Assembly (NCBI RefSeq): GCF_024166365.1 | Contig: NC_064831.1 | Location: 23,116,768 to 23,180,767, forward strand | Source: Elephas maximus indicus | Taxonomy: Eukaryota; Chordata; Mammalia; Proboscidea; Elephantidae | Length of the DNA: 64,000 nt | Direction of reading: 5' to 3' | Shown here: piece by piece, positions 1-13,707 of the stretch | How positions within the stretch are numbered: position 1 is the first letter of the stretch | How the letters are laid out: each line of letters begins with the position of its first letter | The notes under the pieces: model-generated | What the model was told of the DNA's origin: nothing | What the model saw: only the letters and a program-made list of their open reading frames with translations | The model's database searches: none | Made by a program: the position numbers and the translations under genes

Positions 1-1663
1 ACCATGAGTCAGAATCAACTCGACAAATTTCATCCAGCTTCAATGAGTCTATAATTCTACACTACAATTAAAGTAATTTGAGTGCTCTTGAAGTCACTGG
101 AACAGTGAGGATTACAGTGAGCCAGAAAGCTTCCTAGTGGATGAGAACTTCACATCTGGTATTCAAGGATGAATCTAATTTCTTGGATAGACAGAGGAGT
201 ATTTGAGACACTCCATTTAGGAAGTGCACAGCAATATAAGGCTTTGGAGGTTATATTCCACCCTCCTCAGACTGTAAATCGCCTGAGGGCAGTATCTTAT
301 CCCCAAGTACAACATCCAGCACCTCAGAAGTACTGAAAATATTTATGGAAAGAAAGGGGGGGAAAAAAAAAGACATACTGACTAGGGAATATAGTCTATT
401 AACCAGAGTTTATATGATGTTAAGGGAAGCACTTACAAACTAGATAAGATTTATATTTGATAAAACAATAATAAATGATTTCTCAGGGAGCATGATAAAA
501 GCCAGGATCAGGCATGTCTGTCCTGTAATCCAAAGTCATTGTGACAGTTTCCTCCAGATAAGAGTAAATGGCGCCAATATGACTCCATTTCTTCACTCAT
601 CTGATCCCAGAACTCCAACTCCTGAGCATACCCCTGCCTGTGCCGCCATTCTGGTTTGAAACTCTGAAATTCCCTTTAAATCAACACTGCACCCATGTCC
701 CCATTTTGGATGGATACCTCCGATCTCAGATCCGCTCACTCAGGGCTCACAAGAACTGCAGGTGCCCCACCTCCCCCAAACGACCCTGCCACCAGGAGTC
801 ATCCTTGCAGGCTGCTCCAGGTGATGTGCTCACCATCCTGGCCTGGGTCCCAATCTCAGACTAATGTGACAAGTTCAGGTGTGTGATTAGGTATGTGCTA
901 CACGGCCAAAAGTAATCATTCCTTGAACTTCATCTCACATCCTCCATTGGATACCTTCTACATGCCAGGTACATTACTGGACATCTTACTAATTTAAGTG
1001 TCCCAAGTTCTGGCCATATTGCTTTTCTACTACTACCACATATTCACAAAATGCAAAGGTACTTCCCAGTTTCATGAATCACAACGATTGTTCCATTTTC
1101 TAAATCCATTTACCATATATAGTCAGTGACATACCATTTCATCTTTAAATCTTTAGTGTGTTTGTCTTTTTTCTCCAAAAATATTTTTAATATGCCAGAC
1201 AAAGGTGAATCTGGGTTTTGCTTCACCAGAGAACTTGGCAAAAGGCTAGGTACAGGGAACACACCTGAAAAGTACTTGCTGATTATGGAACAGCACAGTG
1301 TACTCAGTGAATGTATTAGTAACCTGGCTGCTTTACAGTCGTAAGCATTTCATCTTTATCTAGATAAGGCAAAATAAAGGAATAGTCAAGAAAAATGTCC
1401 CTATCTATGAGCAAAAGAAAATGAATTAAAGCACACAAAAGGAAGTAACTTTCAACTTTTACTACTAGTTTTATAATAACATCGGAATCCAAAATAAAAA
1501 TGGAGAGAAAAAGAAAAATTTAAACTTAATGCTTTCTTAAGTGAGAGTATGAGGACATGTTTCCTAAGACACTTACTGAAGCAATGGAAATTAAAAATAG
1601 TAACCTCTCATTATTTTTGTGAATAAAAAGCAGCCTATACAGATAAGAGGAGCTCTATAAAAA
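1..1663. other. GRIA2 intron 2, AT-rich unique DNA
   Basis: A stretch resembling an AfroSINE tail (ATGAGTCAGAATCAACTCGA) is at 4-23. Otherwise no repeat, gene or RNA is recognised. Confidence 0.5.
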
Positions 1664-1848
1664 AAGTGGCACAGTGGTTAAGCACTAGGCTGCTAATTGA
1701 AAGGTTGGCAGTCAAATCTACCAGCTTCTCTACAGGAGAAAGAAGTGAAAGTCTGCTTCTGTAAAGATTATAGTCTCGGAAACCCTATGGAGCAGTTCTA
1801 CACTGTCCTACTATGAGTCGGAATTGACTTGACGGCAATGAGTTTTAA
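1664..1848 (+). mobile_element. AfroSINE
   Basis: tRNA-like head with B-box-like GGTTGGCAGTCAAATC, the longer-body variant with TCTGCTTCTGTAAAGATT, and a tail with GTCGGAATTGACTTGACGGC. Diverged; the first bases are lost. Confidence 0.85.
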
Positions 1849-3332
1849 TGTAGTCAAGAAGTCACAATCTCTACAAAACTATCAAAAAAAATCATATAAA
1901 TGATACATACATCATCTCAACTTCGATACCTGATATTATGGATTACATAATATGACATGCAGCTCAAACCATTTAGAAGGGTAAATTCTGAGTAGCTTCC
2001 AATGTGGAATTGTAGAAGGCAAACCAAACTCTGTGAACCTGACTTATATTCTATAGTTTATATGCTTGAAGAGAATGATATTGCTACAAAAATATGAAAT
2101 TGAAATAAAGATAACCTAATTATGTCATAAAAATTGTTTACTAAATAAGGATAAAGTTTAACAGATGTCATGTTTCATATGCGAACAGACATGTTAATTG
2201 CTTATAGTATATGTAAAGAAAGAAAATGCACTTGGAAGAAAACTTGCATTTATTGAACACTTTCTGTATACCAAATATGGTCTTACAGATTTTTATAGAG
2301 ACAGTATCATATTATTCAAATTTCATCAATAAAGTAATTGAGGACTAAGGAGGTTAAACCATCTGTCTAATATCACATAGCTAACAATTAGTTCTTATCA
2401 TGTTTCTAGCAATACGATGAACCTTTCTAATTTTTTGATTTTACAAAGTTAATGGATTCTTGACAGCTCCCTCCAAAGAGACGGTTCTTCCCCATTTGGA
2501 AAACATAAATATCTTAATGAGGCAGACAGAAGAAGATACCAAGGGCCAGAGCTTAGGTAGGACTCCACTCCTTTGAGTGACAGGCAACTCCAAGTCTATT
2601 ATCACTCAGATAAGTAGGAAGGCAAAGCAGAGTGTTTCTTACACAAGGAGGGCAGAGTCCATTCCACAGATGTAGATTGAACCTGGCAGCATGAACAAAC
2701 CCTAAAGTATATGATGCCACCTTAATGATTACCTGGAAATAAATAGTAGAGCTTAGAGAAAACAGAAAGAACTATAGCTTCCCTAAAGGGCCTGGCATAC
2801 TCAAAGCAGGACTTCACTCTGTAAGACTGCTACCATTTTGGGTATGAAAACACAAATTCATTGTGAGTAAATGCCTATTACTGTCCATTAGCCAATATAT
2901 TCTGCACCACATAAACTTTTAGATAGTGACAATCATTCTGGGATTATTTTGTAAAAGTGGTGATCTTTTTAAAGAGTCTAATAAGATCATGTTTTGGCCA
3001 AGACAATGAGGACAGATCAGAAGATGAGAAAATTTAACTTCACATCCATTTCACCCTGGGTTTTAGAGTGGAAACTATTCATGCAGCCAAAGATTTGGCT
3101 ATGGGAAAGGCCTCATTCATCCTCACAACTAGCAACTGCCAGGGCCTATGGAGCTAAAGGCAAACAATAGTGACCTCCAGGCCAGGCCAGCTCAGTCCAT
3201 GATCTTCTATGTTTCTCACAATGAAGAGTCCGGAAGTTCAATCTGGCAGATGCATTATTCAGAAATTGGAGTAAGCGCTGCGAGACAAAATTTGGAGGAC
3301 CTGAATTATAATTTAACTATAGTGTCAATGTC
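1849..3332. other. GRIA2 intron 2, unique DNA
   Basis: AT-rich sequence without recognisable repeats or coding potential. Confidence 0.45.
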
Positions 3333-3648
3333 ATTGTTGTTGTTAGCTGCTGTCAAGTTGGCCCCTGACTCATGGCAACTCCATGTACAACAAAGGGAAA
3401 GACTGCCCAGCCCTATATTATCTCCATGATCAGTTGCGATTGGACCATTGTGATTCATAGGGTTTTCACTGGCTGATTTTTTAGAAGTAGATCACCAGGC
3501 TTTTCTTCTTAGTCTGTCTTAATCTGGAAGCTCTGCTGAATCCTGTTCAACATTAGGCAGGTGATGGCTGTACTTGAGGCCCATTGGGTAGGGATTGAAC
3601 CTAATCTTCCACATGGAAGACAAGAGTTCTACCACTGAACCACTCTGT
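3333..3648 (-). mobile_element. tRNA-Gly-like SINE with RTE-type tail
   Basis: Read on the minus strand it opens with GTGGTTCAGTGGTAGAACTC and a TTCAATCCC box, resembling a tRNA-Gly head rather than the usual AfroSINE head. A body follows (CAGAGCTTCCAGATTAAG, CTGGTGATCTACTTCT), then an RTE-like end, GACAGCAGCTAACAACAACAA. It is a composite SINE using the RTE 3' end for mobilisation. A related body lies at the RTE 5' part near 57600-57760. Confidence 0.7.
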
Positions 3649-3746
3649 CCCCACAGCATCAGTATCCTGATTTATATAGGGCAATTCAAGATGTAACAGA
3701 CATTGCAACCCTGTTAACATAAAGCTAAATGCTGCCTAAAACATTT

Positions 3747-3925
3747 AAAAGCTGACTTACTAACCAAAAGGTTGGCAGTTCAATCTACTCTGAGGTGTCT
3801 TGGAAGAAAGGCAGGATGTTCTACTCCTGAAAGATCATAGTCACTGAAATCCCTGTGGAGCACACTTCTACTCTGAAACGCATGGAATTGTGAATCAGAA
3901 TCGACTTGATGACAACTGGTTTGGT
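3747..3925 (+). mobile_element. AfroSINE (old, diverged)
   Basis: Contains AACCAAAAGGTTGGCAGTTC, a body with AGGTGTCTTGGAAGAAAGG, and the tail CAGAATCGACTTGATGACAAC. Head truncated. Confidence 0.8.
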
Positions 3926-4105
3926 ATTTTGTTTGTTTGTTCATACTGGACAGGTATTTTTAAAAAAACAAATCCAATCAAACAAAGATATTTTGTCATC
4001 CTGAAATGATTTTGTGAGTATGAACACAGCATTTGCTTCTTCTCATTGAATATTTTTACTGACAGTTGCTCTGATGGAGCTAAGTAGTTAACAGTTAAAA
4101 AGCTA

Positions 4106-4267
4106 AAAACCAAACCCGTTGCCGTTCAGTCGATTCTGACTCCTAGTGACCTTAAAGGACAGAGTAGAACTGCCCCATAGGGTTTCCAAGGAGCACCTGG
4201 TGGATTCCAACTGCCAACTTTTTGGTTAGCAGCCATATCTCTTAACTACTACGCCACCAGGGTTTCC
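4106..4267 (-). mobile_element. AfroSINE
   Basis: Antisense copy: AAACCAAACCCGTTGCCGTT at the tail, TAGAACTGCCCCATAGGG in the body and CCACCAGGGTTTCC at the head. Nearly full length. Confidence 0.9.
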
Positions 4268-5583
4268 AGTTAAAGGTTAAGTTCTTTTTATTCTTTATCT
4301 TCCATCCCAAGGTATATGTGAATCTTTAAGATACATAAACTAAAACTCACTCTACTTACAATGGCTTCCAAATAACTGTGTGCTTTACCACCCGCTGATT
4401 GCTCTAACTTCTTTTACTACCCTCCTGTTCTCTCACTATGTTACAGCCATAATAGCTTTCTTCCTGATAGTAACCACACCAAAACTTTCCTAATTCAGAT
4501 CTTTTGTACTTCCTGTTTACTCTACAGGGGATGTTCCTTTCCCACTCTTCAATTGTCAAGTAACCAATTCTCATCTACCTGGTTTCAGCTCAAATTTCAC
4601 CTCCTCCAAGAGGCCTTCCTCATCCATACGACATGCAATAGCATATTCACGTAGTTCCTCCGTCAAATGCACCTATTGATTCTCATCAAAGCTCATTCCC
4701 AATCTACAATAGTGCCTTTACTGTTGGTTTACTATTGAAAGCACCATGAGGGCATGCGCCTTTCCAGACTTCCTCACCACTCCCTCCTCAGTGTTTGCAA
4801 CAATCCTTGATACAAGACAGAAAGATAACTGGATTCTGTTCAGCATAGGAAAAGCCTGACTCCACGCCAACGCAGAGCCCACAATGTGCACATTATACAT
4901 GCAGTGGCCATCCTCACTTCTCTTTTCTTTATGTTCTTGGCACTTTCACGGTTCACTGGTGAGAAGACTGGCAAAACAAAAGTAAAAAAAACTAGGGCAT
5001 ACTGACTCACAAAAAATATTTTTTGACACCTCAAATGAGCTTACTTCCCTTTGGTGTTTTAGACTTTCTAATTTAGAGGACATTCACTGAAGAACAGGAA
5101 AATAAAATAAAGGGCTTTGTCCTTCAGCCGTGTCATTATCTGAATTTGTGAGAATAATAATTTTTATCCCCCTCTATTTCACCTGCAGAATTTAAACATC
5201 AGTTCTTATCTCTTCGAATCCAAGATGGTTTTTCAGCATTCATAATTATAAACATTTTAAAGCCAAATAAAATCCTTTAACCTCATTAAACCACATGAAA
5301 TCAAAAGAAAGGTGTGTGAACTAAGAGAAGTGGCTCAAATCAAATAGGTCTTTTAAGAAAAGAAATATTAAATTCTTCAAAAGAATTATAAGAGACTTTT
5401 AATGACACTAACACCTCTATCATCAAAAAGCATACAAATCAATCTGCCTGAATTTCGTTAGAAAAAGAAATTATTTGGTAATCTACTCTTTCCGCCAAGC
5501 AGTAACATATCATTCATGTGGTGACCTGGTCAATATGCTTGCATCTTCTGAGGTTACAGATCATCTTCATTATCAGCAAGGAA

Positions 5584-5743
5584 AAAACCAAACCCGGTGC
5601 GATCGAGTCAATTCCAACTCATAGCGACCCTATAGGACACAGTAGAACTGCCCCATAGTTTCCAAGGAGCGCCTGGGGGATTCAAACTGCCGACCCTTTG
5701 GTTAGCAGCCATAGCTCTTAACCACTACGCCACCAGGGTTTCC
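5584..5743 (-). mobile_element. AfroSINE with 10-bp target-site duplication
   Basis: Near-complete antisense copy flanked by CAGCAAGGAA at 5574-5583 and 5744-5753. Good preservation points to a younger insertion. Confidence 0.93.
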
Positions 5744-6508
5744 CAGCAAGGAAGAGTTGATAATAAAAAATAAAATCTCTAAATCTTCAGAGCTCTGTTT
5801 CACTTGTCAATTACTTTTTTTTTTTTCTTATTGGGGACTACTCTCAGATCATTGGTGGCATAGCTGTTAAAACATAGGGAAAGCCTTAAACTGACTGATG
5901 TTTAGACTTAATATCCTAGAAAGGAAGCTTATCATGATCTTCACATTAAAAATTCAAAAGCCATATGCTGAGAGATGAAATGTAAAAAAGATATAAAATA
6001 TTCAACTTGGGGTCAACATGGAAGAAACCATTTCCAAAAGGTGAAATAGCAAAGATGAAAGTTATGCAGATGTAGGTTTTGCAGAACTGTTACAAAGATG
6101 AAAGAAAGACAACTTATAGTTTAGTACAAGAAAGGGAATTACAAAGATAAAATCATAACCACTAGTAGAGAATTCACAAACAAAATCTCTCCTGTCATTG
6201 CTCACATTTGCCTACTTACGTGTTCCTCTCATTCTAATATCTAATCGTTTTTATATCAATTTTATCATCATTAAAAACATGCTTCTCTTGCTCCAATGAT
6301 TGTCTCTGATGTCTAAAATTTCACAAAAATTATATTTTTAAATTGTCACACAATAAGTTGGAAGAGATAAAAGAAAATATTTAGTTCAGCGTTAGTTAGG
6401 TGTCATCATTCAAGATCAATAATCTCAGAATTGGTTAGGTGTTCTATATGGCCAAACAAACACTATATAGTTTATTTTAATGGCATTCTATTAGTACAAG
6501 TAATTTTT

Positions 6509-8771
6509 TAAAAAATTATTTATAGATGCTGTGATTATCTACCATTTAATCCAAGAAAAAATAGAGGCTACTTAAAAGAAAAGAAAAATGACCCAACATG
6601 AGTCAAGTTGGTAGTTGAAAAATAAATACAGGCATTTCTGTTATAATACAATAAACACGTTCCTGAAAATCCTCCTGTTTTGCAAAGCTACATTTTTTTT
6701 TAATTGAACTTTTGATGAAGGTTTACAGAACAAACTAGTTTCTCATCAAACTGTCAGTACACATATTGTTGTATGACATTGGTCAACAACCCCATGACAT
6801 GTGAACACTCTCCCTTCTCAACCCTGGGTTCCATATTACCAGCTTTTTTGTTCCCTCCTGCCTTCCAGTCCCTGCCCCAGGGCTGGTGTGCCCCTTTAGT
6901 CTTGTTTTGTTTCTTGGGCTTATTCAGTCTTTGGCTGAAGGGTGAATTTCAGGAGTGGCCTGATTACTGAGCTGAAAGGGTGTCCTGGGGCCATACTCTC
7001 AGGGTTTCTCCAGTCTCTCAGGCCAGGACAGAGATTTAGAATTTTGTTCTACATTTTTCTTCAGCTCTATCTGGGACCCTTTATTGTGATCCCTGTCACA
7101 GCAGTCAGTGGTGGTAGCTGGGCACCATCTAGTTGTACTGGACTCAGTCTGGTGGAGGCCATGGTAGATATGGTCCATTAGGCCTTTGGACTAATCTTTC
7201 CCTTGTGTCTTTAGTTTTCTTCTTTTTTCCTTGCTCCTGCAGGGGTGAGACCAGTGGAGCACTGTAGATGGCCGCTCACAGGCTTTTAAGACCCCAGATG
7301 CTATTCGCCTTAGTAGAATGTAGAACATTTTCTTTATAAACTGTTATGTCAATTGAGCTACATGTTCCCTGAGACCCTGGTCCCCACAGCCCTCACCCCT
7401 GCAATTCAGGCCCTCAGGGAGTTTGGATGAGTCTGTGGAGCTACCGTGGCCTTGCCTTCTACAAATTGTGCTGGCTTCCCCAGCATTGTGTACTGTCTTA
7501 CCCTTCACCAAAGTTACTGCTTATCTTTTGTCCATTAAGTGTTTTCCCATCCCCACCCCTCCCCTCCCTCATGACCATCAAATATTGTTTCTTTTTGTAT
7601 GTAAACCTTTTCATGAGTTTTTACAGTAGTGGTCTCGTGCAATATTTGTCCTTTTGTGATTGACTTATTTCACTCAGCATAATGTCCTCCAGATGCATCC
7701 ATGTTATGAGATGCTTCACAGATCCATTGTTGTTCTTTATTGTTGAGTTTACTGCTGTCATTTTATAGTGCTTTTTTTGTGTGTGTGTGGTGTTGTTGCC
7801 TTTGCTCCTCTTACTCTCCTGTGCTGAGTTCCTTTTGTTTGTGGATTTCTTTTTCATTTCTTTTGTTTTTGTAGACTCTGTTTTTATTGAGACTGTATGT
7901 TTTTCTTCTTTATTTTGATGAGTAGGTTTGTTAACTTTCTTTGTGGTTACCTTGAAATTTACCCTTATCTTCCTAGGTTTGAACCAGTCTATTATTACTT
8001 TGTATCACCTTGCCTTCCTCTCCATTAGAAAGTTCTGCACCTATACCATTTATTCTTTTATTGTTCTGACATTGTTGTCATTTACAGATTAATCTCTCTG
8101 GTTCCCTGTTGCAATTGTTTTGGTTTTGGATAGTCCTTTGAAAGTTAATTTTCTAGGTTGGTATCTGGCTGGTACAATCTTGCCCCCTAGATTCAGGCTG
8201 TGGTCTGATGTTGTTTGTTCTCAGACTGAAAGACTCCTTTTAATAATTCTTATAAGTTTGGTTTGGTTTTTATATAGTCCCTTTATTTCTCTTTACCTAG
8301 AAATGTCCTAATTTCACCATCATACTTCAACAAAAGTTTTGCAAGATGTATTATTCTTGACTGGCAATTTTTTTCTTTCAAGGTTTTATATATGTCACCC
8401 CATTACCTCCTTGCCTGCGTGGTTTCTGCTGAATAATCAGAGCTTAGTCTTATTGTTTCTCCTCCGTATGTGACTTTTGGTTTTTCTCGAGCTGCTCGCA
8501 GGAGTTTTTCTTTGTCTTCAGTTTTAGCGAGTGTGATTATGATGTGCCTTGGTGCTTTTTCTTTGGGAGTCTTTCCTATATACGGTTCGTTGAGCTTCTT
8601 GGATGGTCAACTTTTTATCCATGATGTTAGGGAAATTTTCTGTCAGCAATTCTTCAATGATCCTCCTTGTGTTTTCTCTCCCTGTTCTGGAACTCTGATC
8701 ACTTGCAAATGTTTGTTTTTGATTGTATCGCACGTTATTCTCAGGGTTTCTTCATTTTTCTTTGTTCTCTC
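6509..8771 (-). mobile_element. HAL1-like (half-L1) element, antisense, with probable 3' transduction
   Basis: Flanked by a 17-bp duplication, TAGTACAAGTAATTTTT (6492-6508 and 8772-8788). On the minus strand it opens within an ORF1-like RNA-binding region: 8733-8524 encodes a stretch with ENTRRIIEELLTENFPNI, typical of the LINE-1 ORF1 protein. It continues through broken ORF1 C-terminal sequence, then passes straight into a LINE-1 3' UTR, with no ORF2 between. That plan fits HAL1. Its own A-tract is at about 6691-6700; the further 180 bp to the duplication is not L1-like and may be flank carried from the source locus. 5' truncated, not functional. Confidence 0.75.
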
Positions 8772-9756
8772 TAGTACAAGTAATTTTTAAAGTCATATTA
8801 TCACTAGAAAGTTGATAGTGGGTCTATATGCAAATTTTTATGTTGTTAAACAAGAAGAGCTGAGGTCAACTACAAAGCTATCTTGGAAGAAATAATAAAG
8901 AAAATGGAAGCGGGTAAACCCCTTAAGAAATAATGGATAAGAATTTTGCAGATCCTAACGGGTTAATTGGTTGTCAAATTGTGTGCTGAGTAGAACAAAT
9001 TTTAAAAAACAAAAATCCATTTAAGTACATCACTGTGAACTTAAAGGTAAAAATATCTAGAGAGTAAATACTAAATGCACAGAAGGAGGTACCAAAAAAT
9101 TACACTTCTCAACAATAACATCTGATGATAGAAGATAAATGTGTAATTCCTTCCAAGTTCTAGAATTTTAATTCTAAAAATCAATATCTAGGCAAGCCAT
9201 CAGACACATATAACAGGATAATTAAAACCTTTTCAAACATGCACAAGCTGAGAGTTTACTTTCAAAGCACTCTCCCTACTTTCAAAAGGAAGTCACTCTT
9301 ACTGGGTGTATACTAGGAAAAAAAAAAAAGAATGAAAACAGAGAAGATGAAAGCCAAGGGGTTCAGGAACCAAGCCTCCAACTCCCGAGAGTGAAGGGAA
9401 GCCCCAGGCAAACTGCAGTGCAGTAAGCTTAGAGACTACAGATTTCAAACGGCAGCAGGAGAACAGAAAGCTCTAGTGGGTTGCTCTCCAGGCATAAAGT
9501 GGAGCAGTAGATTATATGAGCTGTGACTGGAATAACTTAAGTATATGATAAAGTCACAGTGTAAGGAAAAAAAATAAAATGACTAGAAACTCCACGATGT
9601 TTTTTAAAGTTGTACGGGGTGGGGGGGGGAAGTAACATAAATACAAATTAGTCCAAATTAGAACATAAGTGAACTTGAAGAAATATGCAATGCATTCTGA
9701 GCAGTAGGAGCTGAGATGATTAATAGCATTAAACACAAAAAGAAGAAAGAAGGGAG

Positions 9757-9888
9757 ATACAGACTCCTAACGACCCTATGGACAGAGTCCAACGGCCCCA
9801 CAGGGTTCCCAAGGAGCAGCTGGTGGATTCCAACTGTCAATCTTTTGGTGAGCAGACGAATGTTTAACCATTGTGCCACCAAGGGTCC
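9757..9888 (-). mobile_element. AfroSINE (antisense, partial)
   Basis: Shows AGCTGGTGGATTCCAACTGTC and ending CATTGTGCCACCAAGGGTCC. The tail end is lost. Confidence 0.85.
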
Positions 9889-12044
9889 ACGTCAGGAAAA
9901 GGCAGTGACAAATTGTTTTTCATCGTATATTACTGGAAGTTTTGAACATATGCAGATACACTGGAAAGAAAAGAATTCCAAAAATAAACAAAAAATGCAC
10001 ATCTTTGAAACAATATAAAAGAATCCTACTTAAAAATGAAAGGAAAAAGAATACGAAAATAATTGAATAGGTGATGATGGGCAAAGGCGAATATCTGTTG
10101 TCTACATTGCTGATACTCACAATATACAATTCTCCTGCTCTGGACAAAGGAGAATGACAGTCTTCACTCCTTTGAAGTAGGACACGGCACATGAATATTT
10201 GCAGTTAGTGGCCTGTAAGCAAAAGTGGCATGGTTCTCGTCTGGTCCACTGCGTTTAATTGCTAGATGCTCAACTATCTACCTAACCCCAAATTCTCCTG
10301 TCACAGTGATCTTGGATAAATAGTTCACACAATTAAGTGGGTAAAAATCTCAAGACAGCAATGAAAATTGTGCAAAAGACCTTTGCAAACAATTCATGAA
10401 AGAAGAAACATAAATGTGTAATAAACATTAAAAAAAATTCATATATCAAAAAAGGACTTTTTCACTGTCACCTGTCTAAGAAATGTTTTTATCACAACAA
10501 TGATGAGGGTCTGTGAGTCAGAATTTCCAACCGTTGACAGGATTATAAGCTGGTACGAATTTCCTTAACATATCATACTTCATCGTATCCTTGTCAGAAG
10601 CACTTAAGTAAATGCTGCATAGCTTTTGATCCAGTAATTGCACTTCCATCGACAGAAATGAGGTAAATACATACACAAAAGGATTTTCATTTGCACAATA
10701 TTTTATAAAGGATAAAAAAGGATTCAAACAAAATCTGCCAAATAGGAGACGGTTAAATAGGATGTGATTAAATTATGGACATGAATATTACAAATTCATT
10801 TAAATTAGGTTTATGAGCAGCTTTAATGGCATCCAAAAATGCTTCAGGAATAATATTAAGTATAAAAAATTGGGTAAAGAAAATACCTATTGACAAGTGA
10901 TTATTTCTTGGGTATAATTATTGATAACTGAAATTTTCTTCTGTTTTTTTCCAAGTTATCTACCTTAATATGTCACTTTTGTAACTAGAAAAAAAATTAT
11001 AATCAACTTCAGAAAGCTTTTACATTCATATTGGAAGAAAATTTAAATAAACCTGTATGCTGAGTTAGTTTCAAAAAAAATCAGCATATATTATATTAAT
11101 AAGAGTCCTTAAAAAAGACAGACAAATAAAAACATACAGAAATGGAGGGGAATAAGATTAAACAGTGCTTTGAAATTTGAATTTGACCAAAAAAAAAATT
11201 TTGGTTTGTAACATATAAATTTACTGAAATTAAAAAAAAAAAAGTAAATGGATACTAAATTCAAACTTCGCATCTGTAAATCAAAAAAAGTATCAGGGCC
11301 TATATTAGTATCCACTTAGATACAATAAAAGTATGGCAGAAGGAACTTGACAGTCAACCCTTGAACGAGAACAGAGTCCGAGGTCCATGAAAGAGCCTCC
11401 TCACAAAATCTGCCTTCATCCTGCTCAGGCTAATACCGGGGCTGCCTTAGGTGTCTGCTACATCACCCATCTACAGTTGAGCGGCCAACTATTGTTTCTT
11501 TTTTTCCTTGTTCACTCTCCTCTGCCTTTATGAGTTTTGGAGAAAAAAGAAGCTAAGCCAATGTTTAGAAAAATATTTACTTTTAAATGAAAAATCTGAG
11601 TATAAAAAAATTTTAGGGCAGCAGTTCTGCAGATATAAATTTAATTCTGTTTTCACCCAAGTAACATTTTTCTGTTCACCTAATGATACATTAAAATTAT
11701 TTTTTTAAAAAATGATGCCTAGAGACTTACAGAAGTTTGATGAAATATATCTTATAAACCTACCCTGAAGGCTAAAGCATCCTTCAATTATAATGTTCAT
11801 TGAAAAGCAGTGCGTTAGAAAATGCCTTCCAAAGCCCTTACGCATTGTTTGTCCCCATCAAGAAGCCCACATCGAGCTCATAGCTACACAAAATGAAGTT
11901 GTCAAAGATTTATGCATGTCTTTGATATTTGATAAAAAATACACAGTGGATGTCATGTACCACAAAGCAGGCTGAAAGTGTTTATTGATGCTAGCAATAT
12001 TTTAGTACTTTATTTTGCATCCCAGTTTAAATCAGATTTATACC

Positions 12045-12080
12045 ATAATCGACTCAATGGCACTGGGTTACTGGGTTTTA
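12045..12080 (+). mobile_element. AfroSINE tail fragment
   Basis: Only the 3' tail remains: AATCGACTCAATGGCACTGG followed by TTACTGGGTTTT. Confidence 0.5.
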
Positions 12081-13022
12081 TTTTGATATTCGGCTTTAGG
12101 TAGAGCACATAACTTGTTTTTAAGACTGTAAATTAAAATATATATTAGTTAATAAAGCTATGAGTAGCTGAGATTCATCTTTATTGTATATGAATTGCAG
12201 TCTTTAATTTTTTTTTTTTTATGGACTGTTAACATTGAATCAACTTCAGAGTGATATTCAAAAGCCAAGTCACAATCACAACCTACTGCTTCAGCATTCA
12301 CATTTAAGAAATATGCAAAATGGCAGTCCTTTTAAGTGACATTACTGCTATGATGCAAGGGAAGGAAAAAAAAAGCAAATTATTTATCCCTCTGGACTCA
12401 GCTAATACTCAAATTCTGACATCCTCTTTTATTGATCTGAGATCCCAGTAACATAAAAGCACAATTTATAAATAAATAGCTCACTGCTCAGGAAACAAGT
12501 ATCTTGCATAACTTTACATTCCTTTGCCTGTAATAGAGTTTTAATCTTCTTTATTTCATTTCCTGGAAAAATTCCCTGTTTTTAACTCCATGAGGAATAT
12601 TTACTTAAGAAGTAAATTTGATGGCATTTTAAATCAATGAGGAAAAAAATGGATTTTTCAAAATGTGTGCGACAACTAGCTAACCCTATGAGGGAAAAAA
12701 TAAAGTGGTATCCCTACTTTAGTGTTTAGACCAAATAAATTCAGATCAATCAAAGATGTACCTTGAATCATGAAGCCAAAATAGCATGAGTATTAATATT
12801 GCAGTAATTTTTTTCTTTAAATAATCTTTAATGGGAAAAGCTTTTCTGAGCAAGGAGCAAAAAACCTGAAGTCAGAAAGCAAACAATTAACTAAATAAAA
12901 TTTAAAGAATATGTATACAAAAAAATCATAAACAAGCCAAAAGAAAAATAATAACCTAAAATGCTGCAGCACACACAACAGAGTGTTACTTTAACGTATG
13001 TATCAATAAATAATTTTCATTT

Positions 13023-13610
13023 TGCTTGGGTTCACAATCAATGCCTATCGAATCGGTGGTCAAGAAATCAAACGACACATTGCATTGGGCAAATCTATTG
13101 CAAAAGGCCTCTTTAAAGTATTAAAAAGCAAAGAGGTCACTTTGAGGACTAAGGTGCACCTGACCCAAGCCATGGTATTTTCAATCACCTCATATGCATG
13201 TGAAAGCTGGACAATGAATAAGGGAGACTGAAGAATTGACACCTTTTAATTATGGTGTTGGTGAAGAATATTGAATATACTACAACTGCAAGAAGAATGA
13301 ACAAATTTGTCTTGGCAGAAGTACAGCCAGAATGCTCCTTAGAAGCGAGGATGGAGAGACTTCATCTAGCATACCTTGGACCTATGAGGTGGGACCAGTC
13401 ACTGGAGAAGGACATCATGCTTGATAAAATAGAAGATCAGTGAAAAAGAGGAAGACTCTCAATAAGATGGATTGACACAGTGGCTGCAAAAATGGACTCA
13501 AACATAGCAACGATTGTGAGGATAGTGCAGGACTGGGCAGTGTTTCTTTTTGTTGTACTTAGGGTCATTGTGAGTTGGAATCGATTGGATGGCACCTAAC
13601 AACGACCACA
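13023..13610 (+). mobile_element. RTE-clade LINE, 3' fragment
   Basis: Encodes the decayed C-terminal part of the reverse-transcriptase ORF (stretches AMVFSITSYACESWTMN and RMERLHLAYLGP) and ends with the RTE tail GGATGGCACCTAACAAC. 5' truncated, with stops. The same region occurs at 20720-21248 and antisense at 53321-53880. Confidence 0.85.
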
Positions 13611-13681
13611 ACTTCAATAAATAATATGCCCATAACCCAATAGAAAATTAGGCAAAGCTATGAGCAGAATACACATACACA

Positions 13682-13707
13682 GATACACACACACACACAC
13701 ACACACA
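13682..13707 (+). repeat. (CA)n microsatellite
   Basis: About 13 CA units. Confidence 0.9.

Larger units (their letters stand above)
8789..13022. other. GRIA2 intron 2, mostly unique DNA
   Basis: Apart from the SINE at 9757-9888 and a tail fragment at 12045-12080, nothing recognisable. A 60-codon open frame at 11793-11975 matches nothing I know. Confidence 0.45.
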
